Shown: positions 33,907-40,663 of the stretch, one piece after another
How positions within the stretch are numbered: position 1 is the stretch's first letter
Layout of the letters: every line of letters starts with the position of its first letter
From: Haloplanus aerogenes
Lineage (GTDB): Archaea > Halobacteriota > Halobacteria > Halobacteriales > Haloferacaceae
NCBI RefSeq assembly: GCF_003856835.1
Contig: NZ_CP034145.1
Span: 1,488,001-1,552,000 of the forward strand
Reading direction: 5' to 3'
Length of the DNA: 64,000 bases
Translations under genes and position numbers: made by a program
The notes under the pieces: model-generated
Database searches by the model: none
Seen by the model: the letters and a program-made list of their open reading frames with translations, nothing else
What the model was told of the DNA's origin: nothing

Positions 33907-34197
33907 TCACCTACTATGGGAAAGGACCACACACCCTCCGGACGTAGTTATTAGCTCAGTGATATGTGGTATCGATTCGGTGTGAATCGGAATCGTTTCG
34001 ATACCGGCCAGTATCGGTTCGATATCCGGTTCCGCTCGCCCGGTATCGAACCAGTACGAGGACGAACCGGGCAGTATCGTTCGCGTATCGGCAGTTTTCC
34101 CATCAGTTCGTCTCTCGGCTCTACGTCACCCGATTAACAGCCACTTAGTGCCGTTCTGGTCGCTGGCGGCTGGCTCCAACACGGGACGAACCACGGC
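33907..34197. promoter_or_regulatory. Regulatory region of the giant surface gene
   Basis: This 291-bp spacer separates the giant gene and the wHTH gene, whose stop codon is at 34198. A frame from 33966 is basic and motif-free and is not taken as a gene. The promoter of the giant gene should lie at about 33930-33950, where TAGTTATTAGC (33943-33953) is the best TATA candidate. The GTATCG array lies just upstream of this. Confidence 0.5.
33969..34090. promoter_or_regulatory. Array of six GTATCG/CGATAC motifs
   Basis: Exact GTATCG (or its complement) occurs at 33969-33974, 33999-34004, 34011-34016, 34043-34048, 34074-34079 and 34085-34090, plus near-matches such as CGATAT at 34019-34024. Several are embedded in longer partly dyad units (GTATCGGTTCGATATCC; GGTATCGAACC). 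About 0.06 copies would be expected by chance in 122 bases. It looks like a multi-site operator for the surface protein gene 63 bases away. Confidence 0.65.
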
Positions 34198-34713
34198 CTA
34201 CTTCGTCAACACGTAGCCTACGGCGAGGAGGCTGAGACCGAACCCGACGCCCTGTACGAAGCCGACAGCTGGCACCAACGTCCGCACGGAGAACCAGCTG
34301 CCGAGAAACAGTCCGATTCCGAACGCGGACAAAGCCACGTACAGGACATTCGAGGTGCGAGACTGCTCGTCCGCCCCGTTCAGACGCTGCTGGATTTCGG
34401 ATCCCTGGTCGGTGATTTCGATTCTATCCCATCCGTTCTCCGACCGAATCAGCCCCGCCCGTTCCATCAGCGGGAGGTGATTCTGGTAGAGGCCGGTGTA
34501 TACGCTCTTACGCTGGTCGTAGGAGATTTCGCCGACCGACTGGTCGTTCTCCAGACTGGCGACCCGCTCCGCCAGCGTTCCGATGTCGATAGGCTCCTCC
34601 TGCTGGGTCAAGAGCTCGAGGACGAAGCGCCGTCGCTCGTTGCCGAGTACCTGATAGACGATGTCCGAGAGGGGCGAGTCCACCTCGGCACTCGCCCGTT
34701 CGGATCGAGTCAT
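34198..34713 (-). CDS. Winged-helix protein with C-terminal membrane helices (DUF7344-like)
   Basis: From the ATG at 34713 the protein is 171 aa. A wHTH domain covers about 10-105 (LSDIVYQVLGNERRRFVLELLTQ, then DQRKSVYTGLYQNHLPLMERAGLI), followed by two hydrophobic helices (about 118-140 and 147-168). This is a common haloarchaeal arrangement found next to surface-structure and exopolymer genes, where it probably works as a membrane-tethered regulator. It is transcribed towards the giant surface gene on the same strand. The frame remains open upstream to about 35007, but the added part is basic and unconserved in appearance. Confidence 0.75.
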   Translation of the reverse strand: MTRSERASAEVDSPLSDIVYQVLGNERRRFVLELLTQQEEPIDIGTLAERVASLENDQSVGEISYDQRKSVYTGLYQNHLPLMERAGLIRSENGWDRIEITDQGSEIQQRLNGADEQSRTSNVLYVALSAFGIGLFLGSWFSVRTLVPAVGFVQGVGFGLSLLAVGYVLTK

Positions 34714-35257
34714 CGGTCGGGTCCCGGTCGGACGCATCCCGGCGACCACTCTGCGAATCGGCGAGCCGTCCGACTGCGCCCAGCGCTCGGCCACACGTCG
34801 AGTCGGCCGATTCGGCACCCGCTGTAGTGACCGGCGTCCGTGGATTCCCTTGGTTGATCCCCTGTCTCCCCAAACAGGCTCGACCGCCCCAATGGTCGTC
34901 CCAGCACCCCCCGTGATGGCACCTGATTCACGACGAGACTCTGCCACTGGCGAGTGTCGTCGTTCGTCGATATTGCCCCTTGTCGACCAATCATGCCAAA
35001 TCATCAATATTTCTGAGGCCTGATTACCCTATCTACTACCCATCTCCGCATCGTCTGCAAATCGCTGCGTGAAACACGGTGTGCACACGGAGTGAGTGCG
35101 GGAGGCGGTGTTGCATACAGTGGTCTATTTGACAGAAATTGGTGATTACATCACACTGTGCACGTGACTATCTAGGTGATCGTTCGCGAGTTTTCCTACC
35201 AAGCTGTCATTTAATTGGACAATATTGATACCCTCGGAATGTGTGGGGGTTACACAC
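34714..35257. promoter_or_regulatory. Intergenic region with dyads upstream of two regulators
   Basis: No confident gene in 544 bases. Dyads visible: GTGTGCACAC at 35079-35088, GTGAT-3-ATCAC at 35142-35154, and TGTGTG-7-CACACA at 35241-35259, the last overlapping the start codon of the next gene. AT content rises sharply after about 35100. The arrangement suggests autoregulation of the downstream HTH gene. Confidence 0.45.
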
Positions 35258-36301
35258 ATGGTTGACTCTCGGGAGTTAATGGAACTCGCTCTCACGCACG
35301 AGGGGGTTCTGAACTCTCTGCTCTCCGAACCGAAAACGAAACCTGAACTCGTAGCGGAATGTGATGTCTCACGAACGACAATCGACCGATGGGTCAATCA
35401 ACTTCAGGCGACGATGCTCATGCACCGTCCGGGAAAGCGGTTCGAACTAACACTATTCGGACAAATATACGTATTGAAATTCAACCGCATTCGACAGCAG
35501 TTGTCTCACTTGGTCAAACTGCGCGAGCCGCTACAGCAGCTGTCGGACGAGATCGACATCGACCCCGAGGTGCTGGAAGGGGCGAACATTTCGTTCTACG
35601 AGGGATTGGCCCCAGAGCTCGCCGAGAAGCTGTTGACTCGCCCCGGCCGGGTTCGTCTGATCGCCCCGCGTATTACCTGTGTCTTCTCCGTCCTCTTCTT
35701 CCAAACCCCTGATCCGGACCTGGAATTCGAGATTCTCATTGCGGAAGAGGTGGCCTCTCAGCTCGACACCTACCTCACGAACCAACAACTGTCGTTGCTC
35801 TCGATAGCCTCCGTCCGCATCTACGAGATGTACGATTCATCCCCGTTCTGCCTCGCACTCGTCGAACGCGATGAAAGGCAAGTGGTGTACTTCATTTTCG
35901 AGGGATCACAGACCGGCGTGGGTGTCATCGAAAGCGGGGCCAAGGAAGCCCTCGCGTGGGGGGAAGAACTCTACGACGAATACCGCGACCGAGCCACCGA
36001 ACACGAATGGCACTCTCCAAGCCAGCCGTTCGGAGCCCTTCCGAATCGGGAGCAGTGTATCATCCTCGTTGAATTGATGGCCGGAAACGTCCAACACGAA
36101 ACCGACGTGATGCGGCGAGTAACTTCCGACGAGGCGGACAACTCGTGTCGTAGCGAGTCACTCTGTGCGTTGGACAAGGCGGATTACATCGAGTGGAACC
36201 GCGAAACGGGAGCCATTTCGACTGGGCCGAACTTCGACGACATTCGACCGATACTCGAGTTGATGATGAACAATCCCGAGAAATTCCCGTCAGATTGGTA
36301 G
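35258..36301 (+). CDS. HTH transcriptional regulator with FilR1-like C-terminal domain
   Basis: The 347-aa protein has an N-terminal wHTH (about 10-75; KPELVAECDVSRTTIDRWVNQL) and a long C-terminal effector domain similar to FilR1/DUF1724 regulators (about 110-260; ALVERDERQVVYFIFEGSQTGVGVIES). A further C-terminal segment (260-347) has another wHTH-like look (PFGALPNREQCIILVELMAG). ATG at 35258 is favoured because the family begins with SRELMELALTHEGVL-like sequence and an inverted repeat abuts it. GC is lower than that of the flanking chromosome, indicating acquisition with the element. Confidence 0.8.
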   Translation: MVDSRELMELALTHEGVLNSLLSEPKTKPELVAECDVSRTTIDRWVNQLQATMLMHRPGKRFELTLFGQIYVLKFNRIRQQLSHLVKLREPLQQLSDEIDIDPEVLEGANISFYEGLAPELAEKLLTRPGRVRLIAPRITCVFSVLFFQTPDPDLEFEILIAEEVASQLDTYLTNQQLSLLSIASVRIYEMYDSSPFCLALVERDERQVVYFIFEGSQTGVGVIESGAKEALAWGEELYDEYRDRATEHEWHSPSQPFGALPNREQCIILVELMAGNVQHETDVMRRVTSDEADNSCRSESLCALDKADYIEWNRETGAISTGPNFDDIRPILELMMNNPEKFPSDW

Positions 36302-36543
36302 CGACGCGGACAGGGGCGAGCCCACCGAGATCCTCCAACACGTGCGAATCTCCGTTTCGATTCCCGAGGTAGATCCGCCACTGCTCGCTCCCATCCTCCG
36401 GTGCGAGCCCATGAATCCCGTAACTGGACTGTAGGTAGACCGTGTCAGGGGTAGACAACGGGAGCAGCGAGAACCGATCTGACGAAGTCCGGGCCCAGTG
36501 AGAAACCGGTCGGGAACGATCTCATCAAGTCGCTCGTGGAGAT
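36290..36543 (-). pseudogene. Beta-propeller (PQQ-like) repeat remnant
   Basis: On the minus strand one frame (about 36500 to 36300) reads SLLPLSTPDTVYLQSSYGIHG then LAPEDGSEQWRIYLGNRNGD, the rhythm of one PQQ-type propeller blade. It has no start of its own, and the frame continues antisense into the HTH gene. It is probably a leftover fragment; confidence is low and the borders are approximate. Confidence 0.25.
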
Positions 36544-36861
36544 TCACTCGCCATCGGCCTCGATATCATTCAGTATCGACTCGATCCGATCGGTGAGGTC
36601 GACCGTCGTCGGCTGGGGATCCTTGGACAAGATGTGGTCGATGTGTCAAGCACGAGTACCCAGGGCAGCCAACGTCCCGGTTGCGGCGAGGATTGCCTCG
36701 CGATGCTCGGTGTCGTCGAGCGTCTCGGCGTGGCTGTTGATGACGTCGAGTTGGTTTCGGAGATTGTGGCGGAGGATTCGATTGAGGATCTCGAGTCGGG
36801 TGAGGAACTGTTGCAGATCGTAGTGCATCGTCGCAACCGACTCGTGCCCTATATTCAGCAC
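36544..36861 (-). pseudogene. Histidine kinase remnant with internal TGA
   Basis: A 71-residue frame starts at 36861 and contains LEILNRILRHNLRNQLDVINSHAETLDD, the phospho-acceptor (HisKA) helix typical of haloarchaeal sensor kinases, with the H-box RHNLRN. The frame meets TGA at 36646-36648 where relatives would have a residue, then continues HIDHILSKDPQPTTVDLTDRI to a second stop at 36544-36546. Both the sensor domain and the ATPase domain are missing. It is a decayed fragment, and it begins exactly at a repeated sequence (36836-36862). Confidence 0.6.
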
Positions 36862-36862
36862 G
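36836..36862 (+). repeat. 27-bp dispersed repeat, copy A
   Basis: Matches 39021-39047 at 23 of 27 positions. A shorter related copy lies inverted at 37921-37940. The shared core is TATTCAGCA[C/T]G. It could be the end of an insertion sequence or a small mobile repeat that framed the intervening low-GC genes. Confidence 0.5.
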
Positions 36863-36904
36863 GTTTTGAGAAAATACCACCTACCAAGGATTCAACGACG
36901 CCGT

Positions 36905-37060
36905 TTATTCCGGAATCTCGTACCAGCAGAAGTCAGTCGCACCACACTCAGGACAGATTTCCGTCTCGGGAGTAACTGTCATTCCGCATTGACGGCATTC
37001 GACTGCAACGGTCGGCCCGGAATCACTGAGTAGTCGAGTAAGTACTGTCCGAATGCTCAT
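36905..37060 (-). CDS. Small double-CxxC zinc-ribbon protein (51 aa)
   Basis: From the ATG at 37060 the protein reads MSIRTVLTRLLSD, then a zinc ribbon with CRQCGMTVTPETEICPECG and an aromatic end (FCWYEIPE). Two CxxC pairs should bind one zinc ion. Small zinc-ribbon proteins of this size are common in haloarchaea and often regulatory. The frame extends upstream to 37129, but that part has no recognisable features. Confidence 0.65.
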   Translation of the reverse strand: MSIRTVLTRLLSDSGPTVAVECRQCGMTVTPETEICPECGATDFCWYEIPE

Positions 37061-37199
37061 CGTCGGGAATGGGGGTGCGAGTGAATTAGGTTTGGCGACG
37101 ACACTCGTCACAGGTACTGTTCCACACAAAGTTTACACCAGACGATAGCGCTACAGCAAGTTGGAAGGGAACCTGTCACACGCTCTCTTCCTTCCCCTG

Positions 37200-37352
37200 A
37201 TGACCGACGAGACTCCGAACCACGGGCGATGTCCGGAGTGTGATGAGGATATTTCTACCACACATATCTTGGTTGAATATGAGAAAGACGATGGGACGAC
37301 TGGAATCTGGGCAGAGTGCCCGGTTTGCGATGATGTCGTAAGTCCGAGGTGA
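37200..37352 (+). CDS. Small zinc-binding protein (50 aa)
   Basis: The product begins MTDETPNHGRCPECDEDI and ends AECPVCDDVVSPR, with CPEC and CPVC knuckles separated by a beta-hairpin (ILVEYEKDDGTTGIW). It resembles a haloarchaeal family of putative zinc-binding micro-proteins. It is divergent from the other zinc-ribbon gene across 139 bases. No function is known. Confidence 0.7.
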   Translation: MTDETPNHGRCPECDEDISTTHILVEYEKDDGTTGIWAECPVCDDVVSPR

Positions 37353-37421
37353 GTATTCAGGACGACGTTGCGACAGCAGAGTCAAGTGTTCTGCTCTATT
37401 ATCCTGCCGAGAGGCTAATTA

Positions 37422-37844
37422 ATGGAAATCTCTGAAGAACTCGAATGTCTGTTTTCAGCTTCGATTGCGGAACAGGACGGCTCGTATATCATCGATATCC
37501 CGGAACGAGAACTGCAACTGGGCGATCTCCAGCAGGGAAAAACGTACCGAGTGGCAATTGTCTCCTCTCCATCGAGAGATGAATCGGAGCCAACCGAACA
37601 AGCAGAGCCGGAGTCACAGCAAGAGCGCGAGCCGCCGGTACCACCTGTTGAGGAAGGAGAGACCCGGACAGTCGAGATTGAGGATATTGGCGACCAGGGC
37701 GACGGTCTCACTCGGGTTGAACGCGGCTTCGTCGTGATCATCCCGGATACCGAACAGGGGGAGCGAGTCAAGATTAAGATTACAGATGTGCGACAGAACG
37801 TTGCCTTCGCTGACGTAATCGAACGATTGAGCTACTACGAATAG
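37422..37844 (+). CDS. TRAM-domain protein
   Basis: The 140-aa protein has a C-terminal TRAM domain (about 80-138; GETRTVEIEDIGDQGDGLTR then GFVVIIPDTEQGERVKIKI and VAFADVIE). TRAM is a small OB-like RNA-binding domain; stand-alone archaeal TRAM proteins act as RNA chaperones. The N-terminal part (1-48) is a separate conserved-looking segment (SYIIDIPERELQLGDLQQGKTYRVAIV) joined by a Glu/Pro-rich linker. An AT-rich promoter (CTAATTAATGG around the start) is present. Confidence 0.85.
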   Translation: MEISEELECLFSASIAEQDGSYIIDIPERELQLGDLQQGKTYRVAIVSSPSRDESEPTEQAEPESQQEREPPVPPVEEGETRTVEIEDIGDQGDGLTRVERGFVVIIPDTEQGERVKIKITDVRQNVAFADVIERLSYYE

Positions 37845-38066
37845 TTCGCCGCATTCCGCTGCTGGAAGGGTGAAGGCGTGCTTTTTTGGCTCTGTTGAAA
37901 CCCTCAACAGCTGGTAGGAACCGCGTGCTGAATACAGAGGATTGAATCATCGATGTACTCATTGCTTTGGTGATCGGCAGGAGGGCCAGTTTCGACGATA
38001 GAATCGACGGCTAGGGAAAGTTTGTTGTATTCCGTGAGTGGTGTTTACAATCCACGGATATAGAAT
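37845..38066. other. Intergenic region with possible insertion-sequence footprint
   Basis: Holds CTGTTGAAACCCTCAACAG (37891-37909), an inverted repeat CTGTTGA-5-TCAACAG, and then the inverted copy of the dispersed TATTCAGCACG repeat (37921-37940). No coding frame is convincing. Confidence 0.4.
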
Positions 38067-39002
38067 ATGGGTATGAGTCACGGTACTGCATTGCGGGTGT
38101 TATCGTGGAATGTCCAAGGTGCAGTTCCACCGAACGGAAGTATCGAGCGAATCCAGAATCAAGTAACATATCTTGAGGATAGCGCGGGTCTGCCGGATAT
38201 TGTGTTGTTGAATGAGGTGACGACAATTCAGCGTGAGCGTTGGCGAGACTTCTTAACAGAAATTGGATATGGAGAGATCGTTGATACGTTAGAGTGGGCG
38301 GCAGAACTGCGTGAAAGCACTGTCCCACCCCATCAAGATTACAACCACGTGAACGGTAATCTGATAGCTGTCCACGAAACGAGTCCTGCAAGCGATCTTG
38401 AACGGATGCCTGCGAGCATCCGATATGGGCCATGGGAGGGTTCAGATTTGAAGGACTGGGATACAAACGTCCCTGAGAAGATCCTGAACGCCAACGTTTC
38501 ACTCGGGGATACGACACTTGAGTTGTGGAATGTGCGGGCGGTGCCGGGCAGTATGCACGGCGAGGAGAAAATCAAGATTCTGGAAAATGCGTACAATCGA
38601 ATCAGGAAAGGGAGCGGCATGCCCTGTATTTTGGCGGGCGATTTCAATAGTCCGAATCGAGAGTTGGCAGATGGGACGATCATTCCTTGGCGGTACGAGG
38701 ACAAAGGGGAGATCGCCGAACGGTGGGTAGAGGCTGAAATGAATATTCTACGCGGGTTAGAGGACCAGGGGATGGTAGATGTATTCCGGGAACAACACGG
38801 TTACGGCGATTTGGATATTCTGGACGTGAGTCACGCTACCCAAACGGAGGAACCGTTAGCGGTGGCACCAGCGGAGGTTGAAGGAAAGCGATTTGACCAT
38901 ATGATAGCTTCAACCGACCTCAATCCACAGGAGTGTTGGTACGAACATGAGGGCTTCAGTTGTAGTGACCATGCCCCTCTCATTGCGGAGTTCAGTCCGT
39001 AA
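38067..39002 (+). CDS. Endonuclease/exonuclease/phosphatase family protein
   Basis: The protein is 311 aa and shows the EEP-family catalytic blocks in order: LSWNVQG (residues 10-16), LLNEV (Glu), LAGDFNSP (Asp, Asn), FDHMIAS and SDHAPLIAEF (the final Asp-His pair). These bind divalent metal and cleave phosphodiester bonds in DNA/RNA or other phosphoesters. GC and codon use are clearly lower than in the chromosome, indicating transfer. MSHGT at codon 3 is an alternative start. It lies between dispersed repeats, so it may be cargo or a defence-related nuclease; that is inference. Confidence 0.8.
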   Translation: MGMSHGTALRVLSWNVQGAVPPNGSIERIQNQVTYLEDSAGLPDIVLLNEVTTIQRERWRDFLTEIGYGEIVDTLEWAAELRESTVPPHQDYNHVNGNLIAVHETSPASDLERMPASIRYGPWEGSDLKDWDTNVPEKILNANVSLGDTTLELWNVRAVPGSMHGEEKIKILENAYNRIRKGSGMPCILAGDFNSPNRELADGTIIPWRYEDKGEIAERWVEAEMNILRGLEDQGMVDVFREQHGYGDLDILDVSHATQTEEPLAVAPAEVEGKRFDHMIASTDLNPQECWYEHEGFSCSDHAPLIAEFSP

Positions 39003-39020
39003 TCTGGAATCTCTTCGGTG

Positions 39021-39047
39021 ACCGACTCGCACCCTGTATTCAGCATG
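39021..39047 (+). repeat. 27-bp dispersed repeat, copy C
   Basis: Related to 36836-36862 (23 of 27 bases). Immediately afterwards a small hairpin, TTCAGCAT-GAATGCTGAA (39038-39055), is formed around its end. The repeat lies 19 bases after the nuclease stop codon. Confidence 0.5.
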
Positions 39048-39133
39048 AATGCTGAAATCTATCACCGATCGAGGATTTCGAGAATGGCTCTAGGATAACA
39101 TCTGTCCTTCGCCGACCAAACTGCCGTCGACGA

Positions 39134-39496
39134 TCAATCAGACTGCGCGCCCAACGCCTCAACCCCACCATCCCCGAGCCACTGCTGAAACGCCGCGGGC
39201 GGCTGGGACAACTCAACATCTTCGGGCGGCCGCACTACCTCGAATAGCGTCTCGGAGTCGTCTTGCCGGGGTAGCATGACGATCGGATCACCGGGCTCCA
39301 GCCCAGCGGCTTCCAATTGCCCTTTCGGTAGTGTCGTCGTGGGCGTCCCACTCCGATCTTGGATAGTGTAGATCTGGGCGTGTTGGAGTAGGTAGTAAAT
39401 CTCGGCCTAGGAGTGGCCATCGATCACCGCGCTCCACCCTCGCCGTTCGGGCGCCGCCTCACCACCACGGTCCGAATCCAGATCCTCGGTCGCCAT
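39134..39496 (-). pseudogene. AbrB-like regulator gene interrupted by an in-frame TAG
   Basis: A frame from the ATG at 39496 (MATEDLDSDRGGEAAPERRG) runs 29 codons to a TAG at 39407-39409 and then continues in the same frame for 91 codons to the stop at 39134. The downstream part is coherent: IYTIQDRSGTPTTTLPKGQL then EAAGLEPGDPIVML, the swapped-hairpin AbrB DNA-binding fold, and an acidic C-terminus. It is either a pseudogene with one nonsense change, or a shorter gene using a non-ATG start such as the TTG at 39316. A CTAG tetramer, rare in haloarchaea, lies at the interruption. Confidence 0.5.
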
Positions 39497-39619
39497 ACCC
39501 ACTCGTCGCCGCTACGCCCACATAAGCAATCCTACGTGTGCAGACATGTCCACGCGTAGCCACGGGTGGCCACGTATAGCCTTCCTGACAGATTATGTAA
39601 GCGAGCGCACGGTAGGCGG

Positions 39620-39676
39620 ATGTACCGCCCCAGCGGTCGGGGCGAGTACCCCTACCTCTACGGGAGGAAACAGTAG
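39620..39676 (+). CDS. Micro-ORF of the virus-like block (18 aa)
   Basis: ATG at 39620 reads MYRPSGRGEYPYLYGRKQ and its stop (TAG, 39674-39676) shares a base with the GTG of the next frame. A TTATGTAA box at about 39592-39599 lies about 25 bases upstream. It is supported only by the overlapping stop/start chain and the promoter position, so it is tentative. Confidence 0.3.
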   Translation: MYRPSGRGEYPYLYGRKQ

Positions 39677-39759
39677 TGAAATCGGAAGACACAGACGCCG
39701 ACGCGAGTCCGCGGTGGACTCGCGAGTGGCACAACGTGCGAGGACGCACCGATGAGTAA
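39676..39759 (+). CDS. Micro-ORF of the virus-like block (27 aa)
   Basis: A GTG at 39676 opens MKSEDTDADASPRWTREWHN and seven more residues, acidic then aromatic/basic. A GGAGG-like GGGAGGAAA (39662-39670) precedes it. Its stop overlaps the ATG of the following small gene by eight bases. Function unknown. Confidence 0.4.
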   Translation: MKSEDTDADASPRWTREWHNVRGRTDE

Positions 39760-39886
39760 GGGCCGTGGCTGGCATGGTGACTCCGAGGGACATCGCGAGG
39801 CCGGAAAGCGGGCCCACGAGACTCTCCTGCAGACGACCGCTCGTCGTCTGAAAGAACGCCTCCCTATCTTCGGAGGTGGTAAATGA
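39752..39886 (+). CDS. Small basic protein of the virus-like block (44 aa)
   Basis: The product reads MSKGRGWHGDSEGHREAGKR and onward, Gly/His/Arg-rich with a helical second half (LLQTTARRLKERLP). Small basic proteins of this look are frequent in haloviruses and may bind nucleic acid. The stop codon overlaps the next ATG (ATGA, 39883-39886). Confidence 0.5.
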   Translation: MSKGRGWHGDSEGHREAGKRAHETLLQTTARRLKERLPIFGGGK

Positions 39887-40308
39887 ACTCGAACGGCGAG
39901 GTGGCCGTCAAGCGAGACGGCCACGTTCACGCGGTTGCGGCGCCGGAACTGTCCGGCCCGATCAGCGTCGACGTCGACGCCGAACACGTTCAACTACCCC
40001 CAGGGACGCACGTTTCTTTTCAGGATCTCGACGAGCCTGACCACGCCGGGACAGCCGACAATCTCACGGCCGAAACGGATGGTGGCGCCGTCCCGACGCG
40101 GTCCGAAATCGAGATGCGTGGCGGCCTTGCGCTCGGCGAAGAGGCATCGGCGTACTGCATGGCGTTCACCGTCCTGGGGTTGCTCGTCGCCGGCTACACG
40201 TGGGGCAACGGCCAGGCCATCGTCTCTCTCTTCGTGGCGCTGGCATCTGTCGCCCTCGGCTGGTTCGCGTCTGGATCGTTCTGGCGGTGGCGGGGGGCTG
40301 GCGAGTGA
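39883..40308 (+). CDS. Membrane protein of the virus-like block (141 aa)
   Basis: A GGAGGTGG Shine-Dalgarno (39871-39878) precedes the ATG. The N-terminal ~85 residues are acidic and beta-rich, followed by two transmembrane helices (about 90-108 and 112-131). Size, topology and position before a secreted spike-like gene recall the VP3-type internal membrane protein of pleolipoviruses, but the resemblance is positional. It overlaps the next gene by four bases (GTGA). Confidence 0.6.
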   Translation: MNSNGEVAVKRDGHVHAVAAPELSGPISVDVDAEHVQLPPGTHVSFQDLDEPDHAGTADNLTAETDGGAVPTRSEIEMRGGLALGEEASAYCMAFTVLGLLVAGYTWGNGQAIVSLFVALASVALGWFASGSFWRWRGAGE

Positions 40309-40523
40309 CGACTGCCTCGAAGGATGCGAAACTCGTCGCGATCGCGGTGGCGATGGGCTTCGGGGCGCTGGTGTTCACGCTCATCGAAATCTTCGCCCCG
40401 GAGACGGGGCTGCTCGAGACGATGGCACCGGCGATGCTCCCGATTTCGATCGTCATGATCGCGGACTTGGTTGGCTTCGCCGACAGTCCGACGCTCGGCG
40501 ATCCGGAGGAGGTCCCAGAATGA
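40305..40523 (+). CDS. Small two-helix membrane protein (72 aa)
   Basis: From a GTG at 40305 the protein reads MTTASKDAKLVAIAVAMGFG; two transmembrane segments (about 9-28 and 34-52) are followed by an acidic tail. The GTG overlaps the stop of the previous gene, which decides the start. The stop overlaps the next ATG. Function unknown; likely part of the same membrane-associated virus-like module. Confidence 0.55.
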   Translation: MTTASKDAKLVAIAVAMGFGALVFTLIEIFAPETGLLETMAPAMLPISIVMIADLVGFADSPTLGDPEEVPE

Positions 40524-40663
40524 CCCACTCGACCGGCATCGCCGTCTCCGAGGCCTTTGCCGAGTACCTCGATGAACTCCGGCGGACGGCCCACTTCCCG
40601 CGCTGTGCATCGCTTCGCACCCAAGGCTCGCCCGGCCTGAATCCGGGCTTCACCCTTTCATGA
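40520..40663 (+). CDS. Small protein of the virus-like block (47 aa)
   Basis: The frame starts MTHSTGIAVSEAFAEYLDEL and ends in a Gly/Pro/Ser-rich stretch. It overlaps both neighbours by four bases (ATGA on each side), the chief argument that it is translated. No motif is recognised. Confidence 0.45.
   Translation: MTHSTGIAVSEAFAEYLDELRRTAHFPRCASLRTQGSPGLNPGFTLS

Noticed and set aside
33966-34148. A 60-aa frame over the GTATCG array
   Set aside because: Arg/Tyr-rich translation produced by the repeated motifs; no promoter spacing or RBS.
39546-39755. A 69-aa frame covering the micro-ORFs
   Set aside because: Composition is basic and Ser/Arg-rich. The alternative chain of small frames with overlapping stops and starts fits better.
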